From positions 1-20,397 of the forward strand of contig KE561097.1 in the NCBI GenBank assembly GCA_000442015.1: a stretch of DNA of 20,397 nt, in the 5' to 3' direction. The translations under genes and the position numbers were made by a program. This document shows positions 10,020 through 18,828 of this stretch, piece after piece; within the stretch, counting starts at the first letter, position 1; each line of letters begins with the position of its first letter. The notes below the pieces were generated by a model. The model made no database searches, was not told the origin of the DNA, and was given only the letters and a program-made list of their open reading frames with translations. This DNA comes from Rozella allomycis CSF55 (Eukaryota > Rozellomycota).

Positions 10020-11245
10020 ATGAATCCAATGTTATTATTTTTCTTACTTCTTCAGCCCTTATTAGCAGCAGATCTTATAACATATTTTGGAAACAATGCT
10101 ATCCAGCAACAAAATTTGGATGCGAAATATTGGGAGCCAAACCTCCTGACATTGTGCAAAATCCCTAATTATTCCAATACAATACATATATATGGAGTGA
10201 CAGCATTCTTTGGAGCAAATAATTATCTGGGCATGGACTTGAGCATTCACTGTTCATCGCCATATCCTGGTTTTACGAAACCGGCCAGCGGCTATACATT
10301 GTTAAAATGCCCAGATATCGAAAATGATATTAAGCAATGTCAAAGTTTAGGGAAAAAGATCATAATATCTGTAGGTAACTATCCCTCAACATTTTGATAA
10401 AGTTAATCTTGGTAGTACAACATCGATGAAAAATGAACAGGATGGAGAAAATGTGGCAAACATGATATGGAATTCATTTTTAGGTGGATCCGGAAACAGA
10501 CCTTTCGGATCTGCAATTTTAGACGGGGTTGACTTGTGGAATAGAGACAATCAAAAAATCGGTTATTTGTCGTTGGTTAATAAATTACGCGCTCTAATGA
10601 ATGCTGACAGTTCAAGAAAATATTTGTTAACGGGTAAAAGCTTTTGATGATCCTTATAAAGCATCTGCTCGTTGTTCATATCCCGAGCCAACCTTTGGAC
10701 CACAAGTTGCAGGTTTGCCTTTTACTGAAGTACCTAAAAGTTTTGATTATATATCATTTCATGCAATGTCCACACCCGAATGCACATTTCAGAACAAGGA
10801 TCTATTTTATCAAACGTTTGAAAAATGGTCCGATTGGGCTCATCCATTAGGCATTCCTATTTATGTTGGGCTACCTGCAAGCATTTCTAATGGGGCACCA
10901 GGGGATTACATTACAGTAGGGAATTTAGGGAGTGCGCTATCAAGACTTTCAAATTTAACATCATTTAGTGGAATAACTTTATGGGAATTTTCCGCGGATT
11001 ACCAAAATCTACCTTGTTCAAATACTAAAGAATTAAGTTATGGCCAAATAATATATCAAATGATGTCCGAGAAGAAATACACCATAACATGTACAGAGGT
11101 CGAAACTACCAATACCAGAAGTAAGCCCAGGTCCACAACAAATTCTGGAAACGGCATACCTTCTTCTGCATTGGAAACTAGTCGTTTTTCTTATTCAATA
11201 TCAGAACTAGCCTTTTCCTTTTTTATTGTTGCTTTTCTAAAATAA
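10020..11245 (+). CDS. Secreted GPI-type GH18 chitinase-like protein, predicted catalytically dead (3 exons)
   Basis: Exons 10020-10374, 10403-10633 and 10662-11245 give 389 residues; both introns are 28 nt. A signal peptide (MNPMLLFFLLLQPLLAA) precedes the first barrel strand ADLITYFGNN, matching class III fungal/plant-type chitinases (usually VAVYWGQN). Further family marks are LLKCPDIENDIKQCQSLGKK, RPFGSAILDGVD, YLLTASARCSYPEPTFGP and GITLWEFSADY. The GH18 catalytic motif DGxDxDxE reads DGVDLWNR, so the catalytic Glu is Arg and the preceding Asp is Trp. The SxGG motif reads SVVN, and the usual QFYNN strand reads SFHAM. The C-terminus has a Ser/Thr-rich linker and an ending hydrophobic segment (LAFSFFIVAFLK) like a GPI signal. 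Most likely a surface chitin or glycan-binding lectin rather than a hydrolase. Confidence 0.85.
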
Positions 11246-11729
11246 AAATCTCGGATTTAGTCTAATTTTAATTTAACGATTAAAATAAAAGCAATTGATT
11301 TAATTGTTTTTCCAAAGGAGCCAAAACTTGCAAGTGTGCAAATGACCCTTGTCAATTCAAACTGACCATTCAGGAAAATAACCTCGGAATGGACGCAGGT
11401 CCTGCAGGAAACAATCATTGCAAACTCTCCTTCTTGGAAGTTTAACCCTAAGTGTTACAAATTTTGACGAGGTTTTCTTTTCTTCCTTCTAAAAAGAGAA
11501 AGACGTGCGAAGATTGCTGACCAACATTCGGTGAAATAGAATTTGTGGTAACACAAAAAAGGTACGCCTTGCTCTATTTTGTTAATACCAATGGGTCAGT
11601 CCTGTATACGAGGTTTTCCGCGGATTTTCTTAAACTACATGTAGAATAATCAAGATTTAAGATTTTCAGATAAAAGTTTATTTGAACTAGCTTTGTATAA
11701 CATAAAAGTAAATTTTCCAAGCGTCAGTC
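11246..11729 (+). other. Intergenic stretch with unresolved coding-like fragments
   Basis: No complete gene could be built here. Two stretches read like protein. One, near 11310-11445, gives KGAKTCKCANDPCQFKLTIQ and then AGNNHCKLSFLEV before a stop. The other, near 11505-11649, gives DVRRLLTNI and, if a 31-nt GTGAAA...AAAG segment at about 11531-11561 is an intron, continues RYALLYFVNTNGSVLYTRFS to a stop. The middle could not be joined in one frame and no start codon was found. It may be a short multi-exon gene or a decayed one. Confidence 0.35.
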
Positions 11730-12559
11730 ATGTCTTCAACTTTTGAAAAAGTAAACTAGGTGGTTACAATTTAGAAGGTTCAGCAAACATTTGAAGAAGG
11801 TGTTGATAAACTTGCAACTTCGGTTGAAAAGGCTGTATCCGCTGGGATCGAGCTAGGTAAAAAAGGAGGTAATTAAATTTGCAAAGTCAACAATTGGTGC
11901 TAACCCAATCCAGCCACCAGAAGCGACTAGCATGAGTGAAAAGGCAGGGCACCACATGGGTTACGCAGCTGGGACGACAAGTGAATTAGGTTCCGAAAGC
12001 TCTCAAAAAGCAATGAATATGGCGAACAAAGCAGGAGAGACGCTAAAAGATGTCCAAAACAAGGCCTCTGAAATTGGTCAATCGGCGAAAGAGAAAGCAC
12101 AACATAGTGCTGATATGACAAAAGAAACCTTACATCAAACGCAAGACACGCTGCAACAAAGTGCGCATGATATGAAAGCTGGGGCCAACGTTGGATATTC
12201 TCAAGGAAAGGAAGAAACAGCAGAAGTTACATCTTCTCTAGGCAAGAAAATGGCAGAAGCTAGTAATTTTTAAATTATGAATTATAAAAGTGGGCAATGT
12301 GAAAGAAACTGTTTTGTCTGTCTTCCCCGGCCATCACCCATCTGCGGAACACTCGCCAACTTTTGATCCTCACATCAAGAGACAGCAAGAAATACATCCT
12401 TCAGTTTCAAGCATTCATGAGAGTTATGAAAGCGGGAAAGAGGCTGTGAAAGAGAAGGTTAGTCCATCACCAAGCACAACAGCCAGCTTCCATGCCGGAG
12501 AAGCGAAAGCAAAAGCTGAAAACAGAGACCCTGGAGTTTGTAAATATGTTAAAGTTTAA
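11730..12559 (+). CDS. LEA-like hydrophilic stress protein (4 exons)
   Basis: Exons 11730-11750, 11778-11834, 11866-12262 and 12291-12559 give 247 residues; introns are 27 (or 24, same frame), 31 and 28 nt. The protein is hydrophilic and rich in Ala, Lys, Glu, Gln and Ser. Its middle carries loose 11-residue amphipathic repeats of the late-embryogenesis-abundant group 3/4 kind: GETLKDVQNKASEIGQSAKE, ADMTKETLHQTQDTLQQSAH. A second low-complexity part (FPGHHPSAEHSPTFDPHIKR, then ESGKEAVKEKVSPSPS) follows intron 3. LEA proteins are disordered in solution and protect membranes and proteins during drying; a role in resting spores or cysts would be an inference. The 5' exons are least certain: removal of 11835-11865 joins VEKA to EVIKFAKSTIGANP, which reads well, but intron 1 has two possible acceptors (11774 or 11777). 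Confidence 0.65.
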
Positions 12560-12883
12560 TGACAAGTTGAAAAGATCAAACAAAGTGTGTCATCAATTAT
12601 CCCTCATCGAGAGGAATAAAGAATAAATAATTTGTTATCATTTTTAAGTATTTGTTGGTTTTTTTATAAAAAAATTAAGACAATTTATCTAGTCACTAAA
12701 TTGTTCTTGAAACTTCAATGAGGATGAGGATCTATTCCTGCCTACTAGGCTTCCATGTGCTCAAAGGTCCACACCAAAAACGTAAGATAATTTACGCCTT
12801 CAGTTCAAATTATAATCATAATAACAGTCTATTTGTGCGTTGCGTACATGGAATATAGAAATGTCTGCATTACATTTCTTAAG
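12560..12883. other. Intergenic, nothing recognised
   Basis: AT-rich gap of 324 bp between the LEA-like gene and tRNA-Leu. It contains a T-run/A-run near 12660-12676 and no open frame with coding character. The tRNA itself carries its internal promoter. Confidence 0.6.
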
Positions 12884-12965
12884 GGTGAGATGGCCGAGCG
12901 GTCTAAGGCGTGTGACTCAAGTTCTCATATCTCCGGATGCGTGGGTTCAAATCCCACTCTCACTA
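12884..12965 (+). tRNA. tRNA-Leu, anticodon CAA, no intron
   Basis: A class II tRNA of 82 nt. Acceptor strand GGTGAGA pairs with TCTCACT (the G1-U72 pair is a wobble), with discriminator A. The D-arm GCCGAGCGGTCTAAGGC, anticodon loop CTCAAGT with anticodon CAA, a variable arm with ATC/GAT stem and TCCG loop, and T-arm GTGGG-TTCAAAT-CCCAC are all in order. Discriminator A and the D-arm fit leucine rather than serine. The anticodon stem (TGTGA/TCTCA) has one T-T mismatch. Many eukaryotic tRNA-Leu(CAA) genes carry an intron next to the anticodon; this one does not. A box TGGCCGAGCGG and B box GGTTCAAATCC are intact. Confidence 0.95.
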
Positions 12966-12966
12966 C

Positions 12967-12970
12967 TTTT
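12967..12970 (+). terminator. RNA polymerase III terminator of tRNA-Leu
   Basis: TTTT begins two bases after the discriminator base, the expected Pol III stop signal. Confidence 0.8.
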
Positions 12971-13003
12971 GCAAAATTTTTACCACATTGCAAAATTTCC
13001 GAC

Positions 13004-14007
13004 ATGTCTAACGTTAAAGACACGGAGCTTTTGCGTGATATTTTATCTGATAAAACCAGTAGTCCAATCTCAAAGCTTGAGTTTGTTAATTTTGCGCAAA
13101 GCGTCACATTAGATTTTGAGAATATTGCATATGTTGAAGCATGTACCAGGTATATCATTAAATACCATGTATGGAAAAGCAAGATTGACGAGGATTATGC
13201 AAAAGTAATAAAAGGTTATATTAATGATAGATTTATGAGGGGGAAGAGAGGAATCCGTTGATGATTTTGGTTAATCAAAATTCCTCGACCAACAATGTAA
13301 CCAGATCGCAGGGCAATTTATCTAAATCGATGAAGAGCATTGCCAATCTAGTTGTCGGAAAAAATGAGAATGTAGAAATTCCAGAAAATTTATTGAATTC
13401 TAGAGCGTTTGAAGAATGGTCAACTAGCGCCATGAAGCAAATAATTAATGATTTCCTTGTGAATGGGTCGCCTAATGAATTGAATATAGATGGAAACATT
13501 AGTTCAGCGGTGAGAGAAGCGTTTGAGCATGGTGAATTAGATCCGAGCGTGTTGGACCCGTCGTTGAAGGCAGTTTTCAAAAACATTCTTGATAATACGT
13601 TAAGAAGATTTAAAAAGGAGCAGATGAGTACGAACATTGGAGAAGCCGATAGGAGGATTCGATTCATAGTAGGGATAACTGGATCATTGTTTTCTGTTTT
13701 AGGCCTTGTGTTGATATTTGCGCTACCGTCGTCGATATATTGGATGCGATTGGGAATGTTGTTGCCATTAGGTACGATGTATGCGGGGTATATTCAATAC
13801 CGGAACAAGTTTTGTGTGATGCATGGGGCCAAGAATACATTGTCGATGGCCAAGAGTGTGAAGGATATGGTGTATGTAAAAGTGAAAGATTCGTGTGTGA
13901 TGGCTAGTCATAAAGAGATTACAAGAAAATTGAATTTTCAGATCTATTTTATGACACTAATGTCATTGATTATTGTGATGTTAATACCGCCCACTCCATG
14001 GTACTAG
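13004..14007 (+). CDS. RAX1: RGS-domain protein with three C-terminal membrane helices, Rax1-like (2 exons)
   Basis: Exons 13004-13204 and 13231-14007 give 325 residues; the 26-nt intron (GTAATA...ATAG) joins DEDYAK to IYEGEERNPLMILVNQ. The N-terminal part reads as an RGS fold: TELLRDILSDKTSSPISKLE, then FVNFAQ, FENIAYVEACTRYIIKY, and after a linker RAFEEWSTSAMKQIINDFLV. Three hydrophobic helices lie at about 211-231 (FIVGITGSLFSVLGLVLIFA), 236-257 and 305-322. An RGS domain plus three TM helices is the layout of fungal Rax1, which in yeast marks sites for bud-site selection. What the protein does in an organism without buds is unknown. Start ATG 13004 lies only 39 nt beyond the tRNA, so its promoter overlaps the tRNA gene. 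Codons in the second half are strongly G-ending, unlike upstream genes. Confidence 0.7.
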
Positions 14008-14012
14008 AATAA

Positions 14013-14240
14013 AGTTAATGATTTTTAATGATTTCTTTAAATACTTCTTTTAATGATTTCTTTAAATGATTTCTTTAAATGATTTTTTAATGATTTCTTT
14101 ATATAATTTCTTTAATATTTATATGATTTCTTTTAATGATTCCTTAATGATTTCTTTAAATTTTTCCTTATATGATTTATTTAACGATTCCATTTAAAAA
14201 TTTATAATCATTTTTCTTTATTTCTTTATTTCTTTACTCT
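14013..14240. repeat. AT-rich imperfect minisatellite
   Basis: The whole 255-bp gap between the Rax1-like gene and beta-COP is built of degenerate copies of TTTAATGATTTCTTTAAA and shorter TGATTTCTTT units, about ten in all, fading into TTTCTTTATTTC before the beta-COP start. There is no coding sense in any frame. Confidence 0.85.
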
Positions 14241-14262
14241 CACAATTTCTAAATTTTCAGGA

Positions 14263-17230
14263 ATGACCCTTGTAATGAGTGATAGCTGTTTTAGTATAAT
14301 AAGCAGTAGCGAGGAAGCAGTTAGTGTGGAGAGAGTCAAGGAAGAGTTGGAGAAGGGGAGTGTTGAAGAGAAGATAAGTGTTATGAAGCGGGTGATAGTG
14401 AGTATGATGAATGGTGAGAATATGAGTGGGTTGTTGATGCATGTGATAAGATTTGTGATGCCGAACAGCAATAAGAATAAGATACTGAAGAAGCTGATGT
14501 TGATGTTTTATGAGATAACGCCCAAAGTTGATGGTGAGGGAAGGATGCAACAGGAGTGGATATTAGCGTGTAATGCGCTTCAGAATGATTTGAAGCATGC
14601 GAATGAGTATGTGAGAGGAGCGACGTTGAGGTTTGTGAGCAAGTTGAAGCAGGTGGAGATATTGGAGCCGTTGATGCCTAATATAAGGCAGTGTTTGGTA
14701 AGATGATTGAAAGTGAGTGAAAAGGAACATAAAAATGCGTATGTGAGAAGGAATGCAGTGTATGCGTTGTATCGAGTGTATTGTGTGGAGAGGAGACTTG
14801 TGCCTGATGCGAGTGAGTTGATAGTGAGTTTTGTGAGGGGAGAGAGTGATAAGATGAGCAAGAGGAATGGATTTAATATGTTGGTTGAGATTGACAAGAG
14901 AGAGGCGATAAAGTATTTGTTGGAGAGTAGGGAAGAGATTAAGGGGTATGATAGTTTGATGCAGATGGCGATATTGGAGTTGATAAAGAAGGATGACGAA
15001 GCAGAGCAGGGAGAGAAGATGGTTTATATGAAGATATTGATAGATTTGATATCGAGTGCGGGGTCATCAGCTGTGAGGTTTGATGCTGCGAATGTATTGT
15101 TGAGGTTGACGAGTAATGGTAGTGCAGTGAAGGAGATTGGACGGTTGTATGTAGAGTTGGCGATTAAAGAGGGCGACAATAATGTAAAGTTGATTGTGTT
15201 GAATAAATTTAAAGAATTGAAGGATAGATTTAAGAGTCAAGTTGAAGATTTGAGTGTTGAAATGATAAAGATAATTTCATGTAGTGATTTTGCGATTAAG
15301 AGTTTGACGATTGAAATAATATTGGATTTGTTGAATGGAAAGAATGAGAAATATTTAGTTGATTATTTTAAGAAAGAATTATTTAAACGCGAACAAGAGC
15401 AAGATGAAAAGATTCAATTATTGTTTATGAAATCATTGAAAAAGATAATAATGAAATTTCCAGAATCTATAAATAGAATTAAAGAAAATTTGAGTTTATT
15501 TTTAAAAGGAGAAATTGGAAAAGAAGTTTGTGAGATTTACAAGTTTATTTTGAGTGTTGAAAGAGATGAGCAAGTATTTAAAGAAATAAAGAAAATATTT
15601 GAAGAGATTAAAGATGCGATAATTTTAAGAAGAATATTTTGGTTATTTGGAGAATTTGGGCGAAGTGAAGAGAATTTAGAGTTTTTGCTATCAAGAGTTG
15701 AGGGGGTTAAAATGTTAGAATTAGAAGGAGTTAAAAGAGACAGTGTAAATGATAACACACTTCAATCACCTCAGACTATGCAATCCCCTCAAACTATGCA
15801 ATCCCCCATTAACTCTCCACAATCTCTGTTATCTCCACTGTCACCAACTAGTTCATTGTTTACTGGTAATCCATTGGCTAGTTTGAATTCAATGCTACAA
15901 CAAAATAATTTTCTTGTTTGTTCAATGGCCAATTGTTTAACAAAGATTTTCCTTTCTTTAAACTCAAATACTTCTAATACTTCTAATGGTTTGAATTCTC
16001 TCAAGGCAAGGGTTTTGTTGGTGTTGACAAGGTTGGCTGGTTTGGTTTCTGGAGATGATTATTCACTTTATTTGATAACATTTTATTTAAAAGTTATAAT
16101 TTTGAATGATGAGAATTTAAATCAAATTATTTTAAATGAATCTTTAAATTCAATCAAAGAATTTTATTTGGAAAATTCAAAAAAATTAATGAAAAAAGAT
16201 TTTAAATCTATTTCTATTGACAAGGGTATCAAATTTAGATTATTCAATCAAGAGAATGAGAAAGAGATCAATGAAGGAAATAGTTCAAATCTAATCTCTA
16301 ATCTAACGTCTACTCTCTCGTCTAATCTCTCATCTACTCTCTCATCTATTTCATTGTCTGGGTATTCAGATTTAGTTTATGTTGAAGGAATTATTTTGAT
16401 TAATTTGTTTGAATTAACGTTGGATGTTCTTTTAGTGAATCAATCGTCACACACACTGCAAAATGTTCTTTTGGAAATTTCTTCTGATTTAAAAATATCT
16501 GATAAACCTCAGCCACTCACATTAGCCCCTTTTTCTTTTAATTCTATAAAATTAAAAATTAAATTATCTTCCTGTGAATCTACTCTCATCCATTCTTCTC
16601 TCTCTTTTGATCTAAATGTAAATTCTGAAATCATCTTTTTAAATCCAATCAAAATTGACATTTTAGAATTCCTCAAACCTGAAAGTATTTCCAGTGATCA
16701 ATTCAGAGAATTCTGGAAGCAATTTGAATGGGAAAACAAAGTCAAAGTATCAAAAGTTAGATATGAGGGGGTTAAGGGAGAGGGAGTAGAGAAGGTGAAG
16801 GGAGATGGAGAGAAGGGTGGTGAAAGTGAGAAGGATGGTGAGAATGTTACTAGTGTTTCTAATGTTACTAATGTTACTAGTGTTGCTAGTGTTACTAGTG
16901 TTCCAAGCAATGTCACGGTTAGTATCGTAACTACTGATCAAGGTAATTTGGTTTCTTTTAGCTTAAATAGAAAATCCATTACTAAGCTTCTTTAATGAGT
17001 TAATGAACAAGATGAAAATGTTTACAGTCAACGTTAGCTGCACTTCTGGAAATGATTCTCTCTCCTTTCTATCAGCCACCGCTTATTCAAAATCTATCTT
17101 TGGTGAAGACATTGTTCTCTCAATCTCTCTAGACTTGGAAAATTACATCAATGGCCACATTCGAATCAGATGCAAATCTAGAGGCTTAGCTTTGGCTATC
17201 GGTGAGAAAATCTCTCTTCTTCTCAAATAA
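14263..17230 (+). CDS. SEC26: Coatomer subunit beta (beta-COP, SEC26; 3 exons)
   Basis: Exons 14263-14697, 14725-16942 and 16971-17230 give 970 residues, normal for beta-COP; introns are 27 and 28 nt. The N-terminal adaptin-like solenoid shows GLLMHVIRFVMPNSNKNKIL, VRGATLRFVSKLKQVEILEP, LMPNIRQCLEHKNAYVRRNA (joined by intron 1) and KEGDNNVKLIVLNKFKELKD. The C-terminal appendage ends KSIFGEDIVLSISL...GHIRIRCKSRGLALAIGEKI, reached only after intron 2 is removed. Beta-COP is a core COPI coat subunit recruited by Arf1 to Golgi membranes for retrograde transport. Oddities: a tandem SPQTMQSPQTMQSP stretch near residue 500, a Ser/Leu/Thr-rich tract, and an Asn-Val-Thr-Ser repeat before intron 2. Strand composition flips inside the gene (see findings). 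ATG 14275 is an alternative start. Confidence 0.95.
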
Positions 17231-17460
17231 ACTATTAATGTTTGAAGTTTTAATTTTAATTTTGAAATTTATTAGAAGATATTAATTTATTATATTAGTA
17301 ATTAATGAAATGCACAAGGTAATGGTAATCAGCAACTGCNGATCGACAATATCCAGCATTCCAAATCCCGAGATTACCCCTCGTCTATTGTAAATGTATC
17401 CGGTTTTTGCATGTTTCTAACTATTACACCCGCGTTGTGTTCCATGGAAATATGGTGANA
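17231..17460. other. Gapped boundary between beta-COP and the metalloprotease fragment
   Basis: About 230 bp, AT-rich at first, with N at 17340 and 17459. On the minus strand there are short open pieces, for example NMQKPDTFTIDEG near 17390-17430, that might be further metalloprotease exons. They could not be joined across the gaps. Confidence 0.4.
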
Positions 17461-17991
17461 ACACTTACACTTTCATCTATTTCAATGTCAGCGGGAAAAT
17501 TAAAATTTTGATCATTCTTGAAACAGCTCGAATGCAATGATAATCTCCTATTAATAGATTCCACAGAACACGGCGAAAATTTGTGACTATTTTCACTCTC
17601 TCCTGAAACTACAGCATTCATAATAAATGATCCCCTTTCACACTCTCCAGAATCATGATCAGCTCCAAATGTATGTCCTATCTCATGCGCAAGTGTAGTC
17701 ACTTCTCGTGAACGTGATATCTTGCCATGGCTCCCCTCATTCGTTACTACAATCGTATTCAATCCAATACTACTACACATCCCAGCCTTGCCACTAGCAT
17801 CATCACCCAAATATGCTAATCCAAGCAACCCTCCATACGGTCTCGGACTCACCAAGATCATCAAACACGGCTTCCGGTCTGGAAACGTCTCATTAAACTT
17901 TGGCAATATCACATAATTATTAACAGACACCATTTTCAACATGTCCAATGCTTCATCTATCGTATTAAAGTTTTGAGATAACGTTGAATAA
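17461..17991 (-). CDS. ADAM-type zinc metalloprotease, partial (adamalysin domain)
   Basis: A continuous minus-strand frame between two N gaps, about 177 codons, partial at both ends. It contains the adamalysin/reprolysin zinc site TLAHEIGHTFGADHDSGE (HExxHxxGxxHD) with intact Glu. The Met-turn is in GSFIMNAVVSGESE, and the disulfide Cys follow in KFSPCSVESINRRLSLHSSC. Upstream, GGLLGLAYLGDDASGKAGMC is the ADAM10/17-like pattern. Such proteases are secreted or membrane-anchored sheddases. The prodomain is missing or lies across the gap at 17992; a frame with LFDDDDMT just beyond may continue it. Disintegrin and membrane parts should lie toward lower coordinates but are not readable. Whether the gene is intact in the organism cannot be told from this assembly. 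Confidence 0.8.
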
Positions 17992-18015
17992 NGTCATATC
18001 ATCATCATCAAACAG

Positions 18016-18053
18016 ATTATCTGTTCATGTCTTAACTCAACCGCGTTCTGAGC
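18016..18053. repeat. 38-bp direct repeat, copy A
   Basis: Begins ATTATCTGTTCATGTCT and ends GTTCTGAGC. Copy B at 18142-18179 differs at one base. On the minus strand both read AQNAVELRHEQII. Copy B starts two bases after the N at 18140. Confidence 0.85.
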
Positions 18054-18141
18054 ATCAGTAGTGTTTTCTGAATTTTTGTCTGTCATCCTGTCTGTCATTT
18101 TTGACGTTATGCCCTGTACTACCTCTTTCGTTCTTCTTTNT

Positions 18142-18179
18142 ATTATCTGTTCATGTCTCAACTCAACCGCGTTCTGAGC
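18142..18179. repeat. 38-bp direct repeat, copy B
   Basis: Second copy of the 38-bp unit, immediately right of the gap at 18140. It could be a true tandem duplication or the overlapping ends of two contigs placed as neighbours. Confidence 0.85.
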
Positions 18180-18828
18180 TTCTCTGAATTCTTTTTTGCG
18201 CTGACCTCCTTCGTACTTTTTTTTCTTAGAGTGTCATCATTTTCTTTGACTCTAATGATACTCAATCCACGCTTTATCNAAAACTTTCAACTTTGGATGA
18301 TCCACGCACGTAGTACAACGATCCTCGGATTTCTCATTGCAATTTGTCACACCGCAGGCGCAGATGTGACCTGATTGGAATCCACTAATTCTCGAATAGC
18401 TTGCTCTTGTACGTTTTGCCAANAATATAGTTTTATGATTCTTCGGAGAATTCTACGGTAAAACGTTTCGGAGGATTTTTACGGGAAACGGGTGTGTCAA
18501 GCTCTTTTCTAAGAAAAATTAGCAACCTCCAATCGCCAGTCACCGACCATGCACTTGCTCACTTTCTTTTAAATATAAAAAAATAGTTAAAATAAAATAG
18601 AAAATATTTATTGTTATTTTTTATATTTAAAATAAAATAGAAAACATTTATTGTCCTAATTCATTATGATTATATGTACTCAGCCTCAGTGGTTTAATCT
18701 TATGCCGTTGNCTTCTTTTTCTTGGAGTGCCATCATTTTCTTTGACTCTATTGATACTCAATCCACCCTTTATCCCGCTAATATTAAATCCACCTCTCAG
18801 GTATTTCATTTTTGTATTTGTGAATTTT
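18180..18828. other. Gapped repeat-rich segment without a recognisable gene
   Basis: Contains N at 18279, 18423 and 18711. A degenerate pair of about 60 bp is present: bases around 18214-18278 ending at one gap resemble 18712-18774 starting at another (shared CATCATTTTCTTTGACTCTA, then GATACTCAATCCAC). No protein family is recognised on either strand. Confidence 0.5.
18504..18614. repeat. Direct repeat unit, copy 1 (111 bp core)
   Basis: This core, starting CTTTTCTAAGAAAAATTAGC and ending TATTTATTGT, recurs at 18938-19048 with the same length and no difference that I can see. Similarity extends further left (TACGGTAAAACG, ACGGGAAACGGGTGTGTCAA) with a 10-bp deletion, and right to the phrase CTCAGCCTCAGTGGTTTAAT. 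Confidence 0.88.

Noticed and set aside
10375-10402. Tandem stops ending a short GH18 protein near 10395
   Set aside because: They fall in a 28-nt intron, and the barrel continues in the next exon.
12884-12965. tRNA-Ser
   Set aside because: It has a long variable arm, but the anticodon is CAA and the discriminator is A, both leucine.
12833-13003. N-terminal extension of the Rax1-like protein reading through from 12833
   Set aside because: That frame runs across the tRNA-Leu gene and its terminator; the peptide is simply translated tRNA. ATG 13004 is the natural start.
14698-14724. Premature TGA in beta-COP around 14704
   Set aside because: It lies inside a 27-nt GTAAGA...AAAG intron; splicing gives CLEHKNAYVRRNA, the expected family sequence.
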